In this document: positions 53,150-62,128 of the stretch, piece by piece
How the letters are laid out: every line of letters starts with the position of its first letter
Position numbering within the stretch: the stretch's first letter is position 1
Assembly: GCA_015521735.1 (NCBI GenBank)
Contig: WANQ01000011.1
Coordinates: forward strand, 1 to 64,000
Origin: Pyrodictiaceae archaeon
GTDB lineage: Archaea > Thermoproteota > Thermoprotei_A > Sulfolobales > WANQ01
Direction of reading: 5' to 3'
DNA length: 64,000 bases
Translations under genes and position numbers: made by a program
The notes under the pieces: generated by a model
The model's input: only the letters and a program-made list of their open reading frames with translations
Told to the model about the DNA's origin: nothing
Databases searched by the model: none

Positions 53150-54049
53150 TCACAACCTACATATGTCATGTACGTGACGCTCTATTTCGCGTATCAGATT
53201 TTCTTCTATTATCTTAACGTATTGTTTAAGCTCTTTAAGGAAAGATTCAGCTCTTCCATAGAATATTGGAAGTAGTGCTGGAAACAGGCAACGGCTCCAT
53301 ATTTCATCCATAGTCTTCTCGTCTAAATAGACATATATGAAAATAAATGTATAATTCTCTATCCTTGGAAATACTATAATGACATCAGTAATTAGACGTG
53401 AATCCTGATGCTTCTTAATATAGGGTAATCTCCATAACGGTGTTATTGATTTAAAATGTAATGATTCTATAGCTTTTTCCCCTCCAAAAGCCTGTATTTT
53501 AGATGTGTCTTCTAACTTTCTTAATAGATACTTATTTTCATCGATGTCGAGAGCTATAGGAGAACCAATTATATTAATATTACGTAGATATTCACGGGAA
53601 AGGCCTACAGCTATACATTGATCTACAGCTTTACTAAGACTGAAATCAACTATCTCTTTAAACTCGTAAAGCTTCTCTTTTATCTTACATGGTAAGATAA
53701 TTGTGACAAAGGGGCGTAAGTATACTGGTTTTAGCGATACCTTAATTTCAACGTTATGTCTACCCCTTATTGGAACTATCTTAGCCTCATACTTTACTGA
53801 CAACATAACAGGTACTATTGATTCTAGTATCAAAATGTACAAGAAGAATAATATTGATGAAGCCATCACTATTATGAGTAGGGAAAGAGGGTATCGTACT
53901 TGAAACCATACTAATATTAGGCCTATTAGCGAAGCTGTAAATACCGAGTACCATGCATAGTACATGGTTCTACCATGATTTAATATGTCTTCGATCTCGT
54001 CTATTACTATAATTTTATCTTGCATTATGATTACCTTACTTTGAATCAC
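53150..54049 (-). CDS. Membrane protein with cytosolic domain (299 aa)
   Basis: Two N-terminal membrane helices (about 30-50 and 54-78) and a large cytosolic mixed alpha/beta domain. No known domain. GTG start at 54049 overlaps the TGA of the upstream winged-helix reading frame (GTGA), so the two were coupled. Confidence 0.6.
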   Translation of the reverse strand: MIQSKVIIMQDKIIVIDEIEDILNHGRTMYYAWYSVFTASLIGLILVWFQVRYPLSLLIIVMASSILFFLYILILESIVPVMLSVKYEAKIVPIRGRHNVEIKVSLKPVYLRPFVTIILPCKIKEKLYEFKEIVDFSLSKAVDQCIAVGLSREYLRNINIIGSPIALDIDENKYLLRKLEDTSKIQAFGGEKAIESLHFKSITPLWRLPYIKKHQDSRLITDVIIVFPRIENYTFIFIYVYLDEKTMDEIWSRCLFPALLPIFYGRAESFLKELKQYVKIIEENLIREIERHVHDICRL

Positions 54050-54319
54050 AATAAACCAGCTAGCTTTAGGAGCTCTCTTGCGTGTTGTGCTGCTTGTCTA
54101 CCCTTCTCGGTCAACTTTATCAGCCGGCGAGCTGGTGGCCCGGGATCATAGTTTTCTTCAACGAAGCCGTTTTTTCAGTATGTCTACGGCTCTCATTACA
54201 GTTCTGTAATTGAGGTTTGTTCCTCTACTTATTGATAGTAGTGTTGATTCACCAGCTTCCAGTAAGTATGCTAGAACTCTTAGAGGCCCGTTGAGTCCTC
54301 TTGCATTTTCTCTAGACAA
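54046..54319 (-). pseudogene. Frameshifted winged-helix regulator, GPPARRL family
   Basis: From TTG 54319 the frame gives RGLNGPLRVLAYLLEAGEST and TVMRAVDILKK, then shifts at a run of six A (minus strand, about 54171-54176). The next frame continues GFVEENYDPGPPARRLIKLT and RQAAQHARELLKLAGLL to TGA 54046. It is clearly a paralogue of 45795 and 48401. The break is one base in a homopolymer: a mutation, a sequencing error or programmed slippage. Confidence 0.8.
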
Positions 54320-54688
54320 GCAATACACCACTGTACTCTATACAATGTACTCTTAATAGTGTAGTCGGTACTATGTACACAGTACACAAAGCTTAAAGCA
54401 CTATAATAGTAGTATAAGGTCTAAATAGCTTCTTCTGATTAAGTTGACGTAATGACGTAAATACAATAATAGATGCCTAATGACGTTATACTGTATTATT
54501 AGTAGTGAGAGAGTTACTGGAATAACGATGGCCTCCACGTGACCCTTGCTTAGCATCTAAAGATTATCTCTTAGCGTTGTTATGAGTCTTGCTTTTCTAA
54601 TACTTGTATACTTGCTGTGCTTTATCTAGGATTAAGTCTCTCCGCTTAACTATAGTGTGTGCTAGTGAGATGGAGTGTAGGAGTGTTT
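54320..54688. promoter_or_regulatory. Upstream region with GTAC palindromes
   Basis: GTAC...GTAC at 54333-54350 and a near-perfect 18-bp palindrome at 54368-54385 (GTACTATGTACACAGTAC) lie before the winged-helix gene and are candidate operator sites. Two TAATGACGT repeats at about 54451 and 54479 are of unknown role. No ORF is supported. Confidence 0.5.
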
Positions 54689-55975
54689 TCACGGTGTTTT
54701 CGTGTTTTCCAGCTGTTTTTCTAGTGTTTTAAGGTATTTGGGGTAGGCTTCGTCGGCTTCTCCTAGTAGGTCTTCGTATCTTGCTTCGCTTACGCGTAGT
54801 TCTCCGAGCCTTGACTGTATGAATCTTGCCACTTCTCTGCTCACGGCTTTGATCATTAGCCTCCAGGCCGTCTTCCTCATGTATTTGGGTAGTACTAAGC
54901 CGTGCCTCTTAGCGTACTTTGTTACCTGGTTACGGTTAATGTGCCGTGGCGCTGTTTTCTCAATAAGCTCTAGTGTTTCGTTTGAGAAGTATATCCATTC
55001 GCAGGGCTTACTACCCTCCCTCAAACCCATGTAGTATCTGCAGAACCCTTGGTCCTCGAAGCATACCAGCCTCCTGGTAACTATGCCTACTCCTGGTATC
55101 TCAACAACCTCGTTCGGGCTCCAGGTCTCCGCCATCTTTAAAACATGTTCGAACCTGGCACCTGACTCCAGCATAACCCTGTATATCGTGTAGTAGATAC
55201 TGTGTCTCTGCTCTAGGAACTCTAGTGTCTTCTTAACATCCTCTAAGCTTATCTGGTAGGGCCTAACATCCAACCTATAACTTCTGCTGGGCACGACCTC
55301 CATTATCCAGCCAAAGGTCTCTGGGCTGATTCTACGCTTGTAGTATAGGTACTGGATGTAGTGTCTGAAGATGTTTCTTAGCCACTTGTTGGGGTGATTC
55401 ACCACGTAGTCTATGAGCTCCTCGCTAAGCTCCTTGCCTTCGAGGTATTTCTTGAATAGTGATTTATAGTACTTTAGTGTCTCGGGGCCTCTTACTTTTC
55501 TACGCTTCTTACGCTCTCGTAGAAATATCTCGAAGTCCTGGGTCCACTTCATCTTTACTCCGGTGAGGCTGATCCCGAGTATTCTGCGTAGGTCTTCCCT
55601 GAAGTTCTCGACCGTGAACCTGAGTATTAGTTGTCTGAGGTAGGGGTCTCGTGCTGCTACTCCCAGTATTTCCAGTACTATCGCATAGTCTATTGCACCG
55701 TTATTGTCTAGTACTCCCAGCGCTCTGAGCTTCTCCTCGGTGCCTGCTATCTTCTCGAACTCTTCTGGCTCTAGGGCCTCGAGTATCCTCTTGAGATTAT
55801 CATCTGTTAGCCTTACCTGTCTTTTAAGCAGTCTATAGAGCGTCGAGGATGAGACACCTAGTATTTTCCTGGCTTCTTTCTCCCCGCGCGTTGATACGAG
55901 GTACCTGAGTAGCCTGTACCGTAGCTCATCTCCTATCCTAGAGGGATCGATGGCCTCATACCACTTCTTCAGCAC
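54689..55975 (-). CDS. Tyrosine integrase
   Basis: A 428-aa archaeal-type tyrosine recombinase. N-terminal HTH-like region (about 25-60), core-binding helices (150-215), then the catalytic domain: Arg274 in SGARFEHV, a KYMRKTAWRLM box near 370 and a C-terminal ARYEDLLGEADEAYPKYL with the presumed Tyr nucleophile. It catalyses integration and excision at the tRNA-Arg site; it lies 158 bp inside the right attachment repeat. It is uninterrupted, unlike SSV-type integrases. Confidence 0.85.
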   Translation of the reverse strand: MLKKWYEAIDPSRIGDELRYRLLRYLVSTRGEKEARKILGVSSSTLYRLLKRQVRLTDDNLKRILEALEPEEFEKIAGTEEKLRALGVLDNNGAIDYAIVLEILGVAARDPYLRQLILRFTVENFREDLRRILGISLTGVKMKWTQDFEIFLRERKKRRKVRGPETLKYYKSLFKKYLEGKELSEELIDYVVNHPNKWLRNIFRHYIQYLYYKRRISPETFGWIMEVVPSRSYRLDVRPYQISLEDVKKTLEFLEQRHSIYYTIYRVMLESGARFEHVLKMAETWSPNEVVEIPGVGIVTRRLVCFEDQGFCRYYMGLREGSKPCEWIYFSNETLELIEKTAPRHINRNQVTKYAKRHGLVLPKYMRKTAWRLMIKAVSREVARFIQSRLGELRVSEARYEDLLGEADEAYPKYLKTLEKQLENTKTP

Positions 55976-56077
55976 TGGCCACCCCTCTCGTGGAGAACAG
56001 TGTTATAAAACGTGTAATCACTTGAATAGAACAATAACCACGGAACAGTGCATCGCAGACCTGATATACAGGGGTAT

Positions 56078-56107
56078 ATTGCATGGAAGCAATATGAACC
56101 ATGCAAT
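56078..56107. repeat. Arm-type inverted repeat at the right end
   Basis: ATTGCATGG (56078-56086) and CCATGCAAT (56099-56107) form a perfect inverted repeat 26 bp inside the right attachment repeat. The left end has the same pair (4479-4506). Also GCATCGCAGAC here resembles GTTCGCAGAT at the left. Candidate integrase or directionality-factor sites. Confidence 0.6.
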
Positions 56108-56132
56108 GAGGACTTCAGGACAAGTAGAAGTC

Positions 56133-56189
56133 TCAATTGTTTAGCGGGCCCGCGGGGATTTGAACCCCGGACCTCCGGCTCCGCAGGCC
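56133..56189 (-). repeat. Right attachment repeat (attR)
   Basis: 57 bp identical to 4403-4459, covering the tRNA-Arg 3' half and 12 bp downstream. It joins the element's copy of the tRNA 3' half to the host 5' half, restoring a functional gene. Confidence 0.95.
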
Positions 56190-56219
56190 GGCGTCCTATC
56201 CGGGCTAGACGACGGGCCC
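56145..56219 (-). tRNA. tRNA-Arg (anticodon GCG)
   Basis: Minus-strand cloverleaf: acceptor GGGCCCG / CGGGCCC, D arm GTCT...AGGAC, anticodon stem CCGGC / GCCGG with loop CTGCGGA (anticodon GCG), T arm CGGGG-TTCAAAT-CCCCG and discriminator G. No encoded CCA. It decodes CGC/CGU. It is the integration target of the element. Confidence 0.95.
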
Positions 56220-56409
56220 GTGTTTGACTTAGTGTTCTTGGGATTTATAAGCTCTAATATTATTGTCTGGTACTATCTTTGTTTGCTTGGTTTGGTATTA
56301 CGTATGGTGTGTTGTGAGATTAACTTTATGGGGGTTGTGTACGTATATCTATGTAACGGTGGTGTTGCGGGAATAGTGTGTTAGTGTCTATGGGTTATGG
56401 TGTTAGTAT

Positions 56410-59265
56410 TTGCCTAGGAAGGCTAGGGTTAGGGATGCTAAGCAGTTATCGTTGTTTAGCTTTATAGGTAAGAAGGTTGATGAGCAAGGTAGTAGTGTTT
56501 CAAAGAGTAGTAGTGTTAAGGTATTGAGTAAACCTGGTAGTGAAGGGGTTAAACAAGGTGCTGTTAGCGGGGTTTCTTATAGTGGTTCTTTTGATGCTAT
56601 TACTAAGATTGTTGGTGAGGAAGTCAAGTCATCTGAGAGTAGGGCTAGTGGGATAAGCGAGATAGATGTTTACGGGTTTAATGGTGAAGTACGTGTTGAG
56701 CCTATTGGAGATCCTGTAGAAGACTTAACTAGTAGGCCACTAGTTGTTAAGGACTATGATAGACCTGTGTACTTGTTAAATGTACAATATGATGGGGATA
56801 AGGGTAAGGCTCTCCTAAAATTCCTTGATGAAGATAAGGGGATAATCGTACAATACTATGATGGGTATGGGCATAAACCCTACTTCTTAGTTGATATCCC
56901 CCCGGATAAGGTAAAGGAGATTAGTAAGATAGTATCACATCCATCATTTGATCATACAGAGGTTGTAGAGAAAATAGACTTGCTCTTTAACCGCAAGGTT
57001 ACTATGACTAAGATTGTAACTAAGGATCCACTAGCTGTACGTACTCTTAGAAACTATGTACCTAAGGCTTGGGAAGCAAACATAAAATACCATGACAACT
57101 ACATATATGACCTACAGTTAATACCTGGTATGAAGTATTATATAAGGAATGGTAAATTAGAATTAGTTAAGCCTGCTATAACTGGTGATTTCAAGAAGTT
57201 ATTAGAAGAAGCATTTAAGGATGAACATGAAGATACACGTAAACTTGCTATTGAATGGGCACCGTTATTCGAGACACCAGCTCCAAAAGCTAGGAGACTT
57301 GCAGTAGACATAGAAGTTTATACACCATTTAAGGGTAGAATGCCTGATCCAAATAGAGCTGACTATCCTGTTATTAGTGTAGCCTTAGTGGGTAGTGATG
57401 GTTATAATAGAGTTCTTGTACTAGCTCGTGAAGGAATAGTATTTGGAGAAGTACCAGAGGATTATCCTGCTGGAGCAGTAATAGAAATTTTTGATGATGA
57501 AAGAGCACTTATACTTGAAGCTCTTAGAGTAATAGATAATTACCCCATAGTCTTAACATTTAATGGTGATAACTTTGACTTAAACTACCTATATAATAGG
57601 GCGCTTAAGCTAGGAATACCTAGGGAACTCATACCCATTAAATGGTTTAGAGATTATCCTTCACTAAAGAAAGGTGTACACATAGACTTATACAAGTTCT
57701 TTGAGAATAAGTCAATTCAAGCATATGCTTTCAGCGGTAAGTATAAGGACTTTACACTAGATGCCATTGCAAGCGCACTACTTGGTGTATCGAAAATAAA
57801 GCTTGAGGAACACATAGGCGTCCTCAATATAGGTAGACTGGTAACATATAATTACCGTGATTCATGGCTTACATTACAGCTAACACTATTTGACAACGAG
57901 CTTGTGTGGAGGCTAATAGTACTATTAATGCGTATTAGTAAGAATAGCTTAGAAGACGTAGTTAGGAGGAAGGTATCTAAGTGGATTCAAGGATTATTCT
58001 ACTGGGAGCATCGTAGAAGAAACTATTTAATACCATTATCTGAAGACATACAAATGCTGAAGAACAAGGTGGTTACTGAAGCAATAATTAAGGGTAAGAA
58101 GTATGCAGGAGCTATAGTAATAGATCCGCCTACGGGAGTATTCTTTGATGTAGTAGTATTAGACTTTGCATCACTATATCCAAGCATAATTAAGAGATGG
58201 AACTTAAGCTATGAAACCATAGATCCGCCAGATGAAGCGTGTCCTAAGGATAAGAGAATATATGTACGAGATGAAAACGGTAACATAATACATGAGGTAT
58301 GCGTTGAGAAACCAGGTATTACAGCACAAATAACTGGATTGCTAAGGGACTTTAGAGTTAAAGTGTACAAGAAGAAAGCTAAAGACAAGAACTTATCACC
58401 AGAAGAACGTAGCTGGTATGATGTAGTACAAAAAGCTATGAAAGTATATATTAATGCAAGCTACGGTGTATTTGGTGCCTCAAGCTTCCCACTCTATGCT
58501 CCACCAGTAGCTGAAAGTGTAACAGCCATAGGTAGATACACTATCAAGAACACCATTAAGAAAGCTAGAGAACTAGGATTAAAGGTGCTATACGGTGATA
58601 CAGACTCATTATTCCTATGGCATCCAAGTGAGGAGCTACTAGAGAAGCTTAGAGAATGGGTGTATAGGAATTTTGAACTAGAACTAGATGTTGATAAAGG
58701 CTATAAGTATGTAGCGTTCTCAGGGCTTAAGAAGAACTATATTGGTGTATACCCTGACGGTACAGTAGACGTTAAAGGACTTGTAGGTAAAAAGAAGAAT
58801 ACACCAGAATTCCTTAAGGACGCCTTTAACGAGGTATTACAAGCACTTGGTAGTGTAAATACACCAGAAGAATTCGAGGAAGTAAAGGAATATATTAGAT
58901 CTAAGATCAAGACCATATATTTGAGGCTAAGAAACCTTCAATTCACATTAGATGAGCTAGCTATTCGTATGACATTATCCAAGAACTTGGACGAGTATAA
59001 GAAGAACATGCCTCAACACGTAAAAGCAGCACTTCAACTAAGTGCTTTAGGCTATAGGGTATTTGCAGGAGACGTGGTATTCTTTGTTAAAGTGAAGGGT
59101 AAGGATGGAGTAAAGCCTATTCAACTAGCTAAACTACATGATATAGATGTTGAAAAGTACTTAAAAGCAGTTGAATCAACATTTGAGCAAATACTTAATG
59201 CCATTAATGTTGACTGGAAAGAAATAGCAGGTATATCAAAGTTAGAAGCATTCTTTGGATTCTAG
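56410..59265 (+). CDS. polB1: DNA polymerase B1 (replicative family B)
   Basis: A 951-aa family B polymerase strongly resembling Sulfolobus PolB1 (Dpo1), the main replicative polymerase. Exonuclease motifs: VDIEVYTP near 302, LTFNGDNFDLNYLYNR near 380 and YNYRDSWLT near 480. Polymerase motifs: LDFASLYPSI near 585, KVYINASYGVFGA near 680 and YGDTDSLF near 728. The N-terminus has a PCNA-binding PIP-like QLSLFSFI (12-19) and a Ser-rich linker before the conserved part. TTG start at 56410. It is the host polymerase, outside the element. Confidence 0.95.
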   Translation: MPRKARVRDAKQLSLFSFIGKKVDEQGSSVSKSSSVKVLSKPGSEGVKQGAVSGVSYSGSFDAITKIVGEEVKSSESRASGISEIDVYGFNGEVRVEPIGDPVEDLTSRPLVVKDYDRPVYLLNVQYDGDKGKALLKFLDEDKGIIVQYYDGYGHKPYFLVDIPPDKVKEISKIVSHPSFDHTEVVEKIDLLFNRKVTMTKIVTKDPLAVRTLRNYVPKAWEANIKYHDNYIYDLQLIPGMKYYIRNGKLELVKPAITGDFKKLLEEAFKDEHEDTRKLAIEWAPLFETPAPKARRLAVDIEVYTPFKGRMPDPNRADYPVISVALVGSDGYNRVLVLAREGIVFGEVPEDYPAGAVIEIFDDERALILEALRVIDNYPIVLTFNGDNFDLNYLYNRALKLGIPRELIPIKWFRDYPSLKKGVHIDLYKFFENKSIQAYAFSGKYKDFTLDAIASALLGVSKIKLEEHIGVLNIGRLVTYNYRDSWLTLQLTLFDNELVWRLIVLLMRISKNSLEDVVRRKVSKWIQGLFYWEHRRRNYLIPLSEDIQMLKNKVVTEAIIKGKKYAGAIVIDPPTGVFFDVVVLDFASLYPSIIKRWNLSYETIDPPDEACPKDKRIYVRDENGNIIHEVCVEKPGITAQITGLLRDFRVKVYKKKAKDKNLSPEERSWYDVVQKAMKVYINASYGVFGASSFPLYAPPVAESVTAIGRYTIKNTIKKARELGLKVLYGDTDSLFLWHPSEELLEKLREWVYRNFELELDVDKGYKYVAFSGLKKNYIGVYPDGTVDVKGLVGKKKNTPEFLKDAFNEVLQALGSVNTPEEFEEVKEYIRSKIKTIYLRLRNLQFTLDELAIRMTLSKNLDEYKKNMPQHVKAALQLSALGYRVFAGDVVFFVKVKGKDGVKPIQLAKLHDIDVEKYLKAVESTFEQILNAINVDWKEIAGISKLEAFFGF

Positions 59266-59813
59266 GATTTACGCTTCCTTCTTCCTCCTCTCTTACGCTT
59301 CCTCTCCTCTTCTTCACTATACTTCTTTTCTAGTTCTTCAGCTTCCTTCATCATTTCAGCTAATTCTTCATCACTTAGACTAAGCTCTCCCGTAGGAATA
59401 GATTCTTGCTTCATAATATTAGTGCTATCAGCAGCAGCTTGTTCTAGTTCCTCCTTAACTGATTCATCTATGTATGGTGCTATTAAATACATTTTTCTAT
59501 CCTTATATGTCCCCTGATCCCAGAAGTTATCAAAACTTATAGTGTATATAGGTATATTGAATACAGCGTAACCATCAGGAGATCTCTCTGGTCTATACTT
59601 TGCTATTAATTCGTACTGACCAGGCTTTAAGGGGAGTTTAAGTCTTACCTCATACTTGTCCCTTAATACTATGAAGTCTGAGTATATGGGCTCCCATTCC
59701 CTCATAGCATTCATGGCATATTTCTTTACAACGTCTTCTATAGTACCCGTCTCTACAACAGTCTTTACCACCTTACCGTCTTCAGCTCTTATTACAAGGA
59801 TTTTATCAGCCAA
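59262..59813 (-). CDS. Hypothetical protein (183 aa), possibly PolB1-associated
   Basis: N-terminal beta-rich domain (1-110), then an acidic helical segment (about 135-165) and a basic C-terminus (RKRKRGGRRKRKS). No motif. It overlaps the 3' end of polB1 by 4 bp in a convergent arrangement. Sulfolobus PolB1 has small partners (PBP1, PBP2); whether this is one of them cannot be judged here. Confidence 0.55.
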   Translation of the reverse strand: MADKILVIRAEDGKVVKTVVETGTIEDVVKKYAMNAMREWEPIYSDFIVLRDKYEVRLKLPLKPGQYELIAKYRPERSPDGYAVFNIPIYTISFDNFWDQGTYKDRKMYLIAPYIDESVKEELEQAAADSTNIMKQESIPTGELSLSDEELAEMMKEAEELEKKYSEEEERKRKRGGRRKRKS

Positions 59814-59850
59814 AGACCTACCCCTCGTTTAAGGCTATCTTGTTTTCCTA

Positions 59851-60333
59851 CTACTTGTGCTCACCTATAACGTATAAGTATATTGTGTGGGAAACCCTTC
59901 CATCATGTATAGTAGCTATTATCTTAGGCTTCCACCCAGGCATTTGGAATTCGTGGGAGACAACTCTTGTACCAGGCTTTAGCTCTGATTCAAGCTTAGG
60001 CTTAAGTTTCTCGTTGACACTTGTTAGCAAGAATAGTGTTACTATAGTTGCTTCACTTATATCAGCCTTAAACATATCCTCTTGTCTTATCTCAGCTCTT
60101 CCCTCTATATTCAACTCTTTTATTTTCCTTCTAGCTTCTCTCACAAGATCACTTCTTATTTCTATACCTATAGCTTTCTTGACATTAAACTCTCTTACAG
60201 CAATTATTACTATCCTTCCATCACCAGCTCCAAGATCATAAACTATGTCGTTGGGCCCTGCACCAGCTAGCTCTAACATTTTCCTTACAACATGTTCTGG
60301 TGTAGGAACATATGGTACGTGTGGATAAGTCAT
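59851..60333 (-). CDS. aKMT-type protein lysine methyltransferase
   Basis: Start placed at ATG 60333, because the resulting N-terminus (TYPHVPYVPTPEHVVRKMLE) matches crenarchaeal aKMT proteins. SAM-binding motif VYDLGAGDGRIVI, acidic loop GIEI, and ISEATIVTLFLLTSVNE and RVVSHEFQMPGW near the C-terminus follow that family closely. aKMT methylates lysines of many proteins in Sulfolobus. Length about 160 aa, as expected. Confidence 0.88.
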   Translation of the reverse strand: MTYPHVPYVPTPEHVVRKMLELAGAGPNDIVYDLGAGDGRIVIIAVREFNVKKAIGIEIRSDLVREARRKIKELNIEGRAEIRQEDMFKADISEATIVTLFLLTSVNEKLKPKLESELKPGTRVVSHEFQMPGWKPKIIATIHDGRVSHTIYLYVIGEHK

Positions 60334-60413
60334 TACAGAGCTACCTTCCACCAGGATTTTCAAAAATAAGGTTTACATAAACTTTACTTCATGCTATACC
60401 TATTTCCCCTACC

Positions 60414-60740
60414 TTACTCTGTTAACTCCTTTATCTTTGACAATATCATTTCTCTAGCTTTATCTAAGTCTGGTTTCAATGCATCAGTTAGGGGCATGGA
60501 TTTCTGAGTTAACACGGGCATTATTCTCCCATCATCTAGTTCTACAAGTAGTTGAGGTGTACCCGCCATGCCGAATTCATCTGTTTCACCGTACTTTATC
60601 AAGAACACGTAATCTTCGTGTTTAACCTCTTTTTCTACGCCTAATTTTTCAGCCATTTCGTCAAGTAGCTTGTTGAAGACTTTATGTAGTGGGTGATGTG
60701 TAGCTGTTACAAGTATTAATTTCTTAACCTTTGCCACCAT
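60414..60740 (-). CDS. Thioredoxin-fold-like hypothetical protein
   Basis: Start at ATG 60740 gives KLILVTATHHPLHKVFNKLL and later YGETDEFGMAGTPQLLVELDDGR, the cis-Pro-like loop of a thioredoxin fold. There is no CxxC, so redox activity is unlikely. A longer frame begins at 60761. Function unknown. A conserved-looking archaeal small protein. Confidence 0.55.
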   Translation of the reverse strand: MVAKVKKLILVTATHHPLHKVFNKLLDEMAEKLGVEKEVKHEDYVFLIKYGETDEFGMAGTPQLLVELDDGRIMPVLTQKSMPLTDALKPDLDKAREMILSKIKELTE

Positions 60741-60761
60741 TAACCGCCTACCCATACACAC

Positions 60762-60877
60762 GTAGGTAGGGTTTTTAAATAGTATACTTAATCAGCTATG
60801 CTCAGAAAGGCCAGGTAGCATCATCTAATATGGAGAAGTAATCATTAGGTAGCCAAATTCATCATCGCATTGAAAAC
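60762..60877. other. Intergenic region
   Basis: No gene; AT-rich promoter region for the downstream minus-strand genes. Confidence 0.35.
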
Positions 60878-61027
60878 CTATGACTCTTGTTTAATCACAA
60901 TACTCTTCCCACGCCATTCATAGTTTCCTTTTCTTAATGCTTCTAGGATTCTCCGAGCATTCTTATCGTTAGGATGACGTCTTAGATGTCTCTCTAATCT
61001 TCGAATCCACCTAATCTTTCTAGACAT
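60878..61027 (-). CDS. Small basic protein (49 aa)
   Basis: ATG 61027 has GGAGGAGATC directly upstream, a very strong ribosome binding site. The product is highly basic (KIRWIRRLERHLRRHPNDKN) and helical. No family recognised; possibly ribosome- or RNA-associated. Absent from long-ORF calls because of its size. Confidence 0.6.
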   Translation of the reverse strand: MSRKIRWIRRLERHLRRHPNDKNARRILEALRKGNYEWRGKSIVIKQES

Positions 61028-61258
61028 GATCTCCTCCCACCAATACCTAAACATAAAGGATTTTAAGCGTTATCTCATAGTTTGTTTAGAACTAGTTGAG
61101 GGCTCGGTACGCGAACCTCTTCACCATCCCACTTATTTAAATAGCGTATGGTCTGATCCCGGATTCCTCCTCATAGCCCAGTTACTAGTTATGCTTAAAC
61201 CCTATATATACTAGTAGCGGATAGTGATAAAAGCCCTCTAAAACAAAAACTATTATTC
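61028..61258. other. Intergenic region
   Basis: No supported gene. It separates the small basic protein gene from the endonuclease IV-like gene and must contain both divergent promoters. Confidence 0.35.
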
Positions 61259-62128
61259 ATGGTGAACCCGTTGCCAAGGAAACTACGTTTTGGGCCAGCA
61301 GGTAAGCCAGTTGACTTTAAAGGAGATATGGTAAAAGTTCCAGAATACCTGCATAAGATAGGATTGGATGCACTAGAATATGAGGCTGTTAGAGGAGTTA
61401 GAATATCTGAAGCAAAAGCAAGACTTCTAGGCGAGGAAGCAAGGAAATACGATATAGCATTGAGCCTCCATGCACCATACTTTATAAACCTAGCATCTCC
61501 AGAACCTAAAACAGTTGAAAACAGTATTAAGAGGATAATAGATTCTGTTCAAGCAGCATACTGGATGGGAGCATACATAGTAGTATTCCATGTAGGATAC
61601 TATAAAGGTAATGAATCTAAGAAAGCCGCCTTAGAGAAAGCACTTAATGCTCTAAGAAGAGTAGTAGATGAAGTTAAATCCAAGAATATAAAAGGAGTAT
61701 GGCTTGGCCCAGAAACAACAGGTAAGAAAACCCAAATAGGGAGCTTAGAAGAAGTAGTAGAAATATGTACATCTATAGATAATTGTAGACCAGTAGTCGA
61801 TTGGGCACATCTACATGCAAGAGCACTAGGTATGCACATAGTTAAATTAGATGATGTATTAAAGGTTGTAGACTACATAGAGAAAAACCTGGGCACAGAA
61901 ACAATTAAGCATTTACACATGCATTTCTCAAAAATAGAGTATGGTAGTGGTGGTGAGAGAGAACACCATACATTACATGAGGAGAACTATGGGCCAGACT
62001 TTAAAATAGTATGTAAAGGATTAAAGGAGACAGGTGTAGAAGGAGTAATAATAAGTGAAAGCCCTATACTTGACAAGGACGCATTAGTAATGAAGAATAT
62101 ATGTTGTGGTGAAATAGGGTATTGTTGA
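61259..62128 (+). CDS. Endonuclease IV-like TIM-barrel protein
   Basis: A 289-aa AP endonuclease family 2 / xylose isomerase-type barrel: LSLHAPYFINLASPE near 70-84, VFHVGYYKG near 105-113, GPETTGK near 147, VDWAHLHARA near 181, HLHMHFSK near 220 and ISESP near 271. These His, Asp and Glu residues make the trinuclear zinc site of endonuclease IV. It should cut abasic sites; a sugar isomerase role is less likely. Full length. Confidence 0.85.
   Translation: MVNPLPRKLRFGPAGKPVDFKGDMVKVPEYLHKIGLDALEYEAVRGVRISEAKARLLGEEARKYDIALSLHAPYFINLASPEPKTVENSIKRIIDSVQAAYWMGAYIVVFHVGYYKGNESKKAALEKALNALRRVVDEVKSKNIKGVWLGPETTGKKTQIGSLEEVVEICTSIDNCRPVVDWAHLHARALGMHIVKLDDVLKVVDYIEKNLGTETIKHLHMHFSKIEYGSGGEREHHTLHEENYGPDFKIVCKGLKETGVEGVIISESPILDKDALVMKNICCGEIGYC

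Larger units (their letters stand above)
4403..56189. mobile_element. Integrated conjugative-type element, about 51.8 kb
   Basis: Bounded by a perfect 57-bp direct repeat (4403-4459 and 56133-56189) that is the 3' half of a tRNA-Arg gene, with an uninterrupted integrase gene next to the right copy. Contents include a VirD4/HerA-like ATPase, VirB2-, VirB3-, VirB4- and VirB6-like proteins, type IV pilus-type ATPase and membrane protein, pilins, many small regulators, RHH and winged-helix proteins, a DpdA-like enzyme, a mini-CRISPR and several structured RNAs. The integrase is intact, unlike SSV-type integration where the gene is split. No obvious replication initiator was recognised. The host genes outside the repeats are housekeeping genes. 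Confidence 0.93.

Noticed and set aside
4403..56189. Relaxase or known replication initiator
   Set aside because: I looked for HUH, MOB and Rep motifs in the translated proteins and saw none; not reported as a feature.
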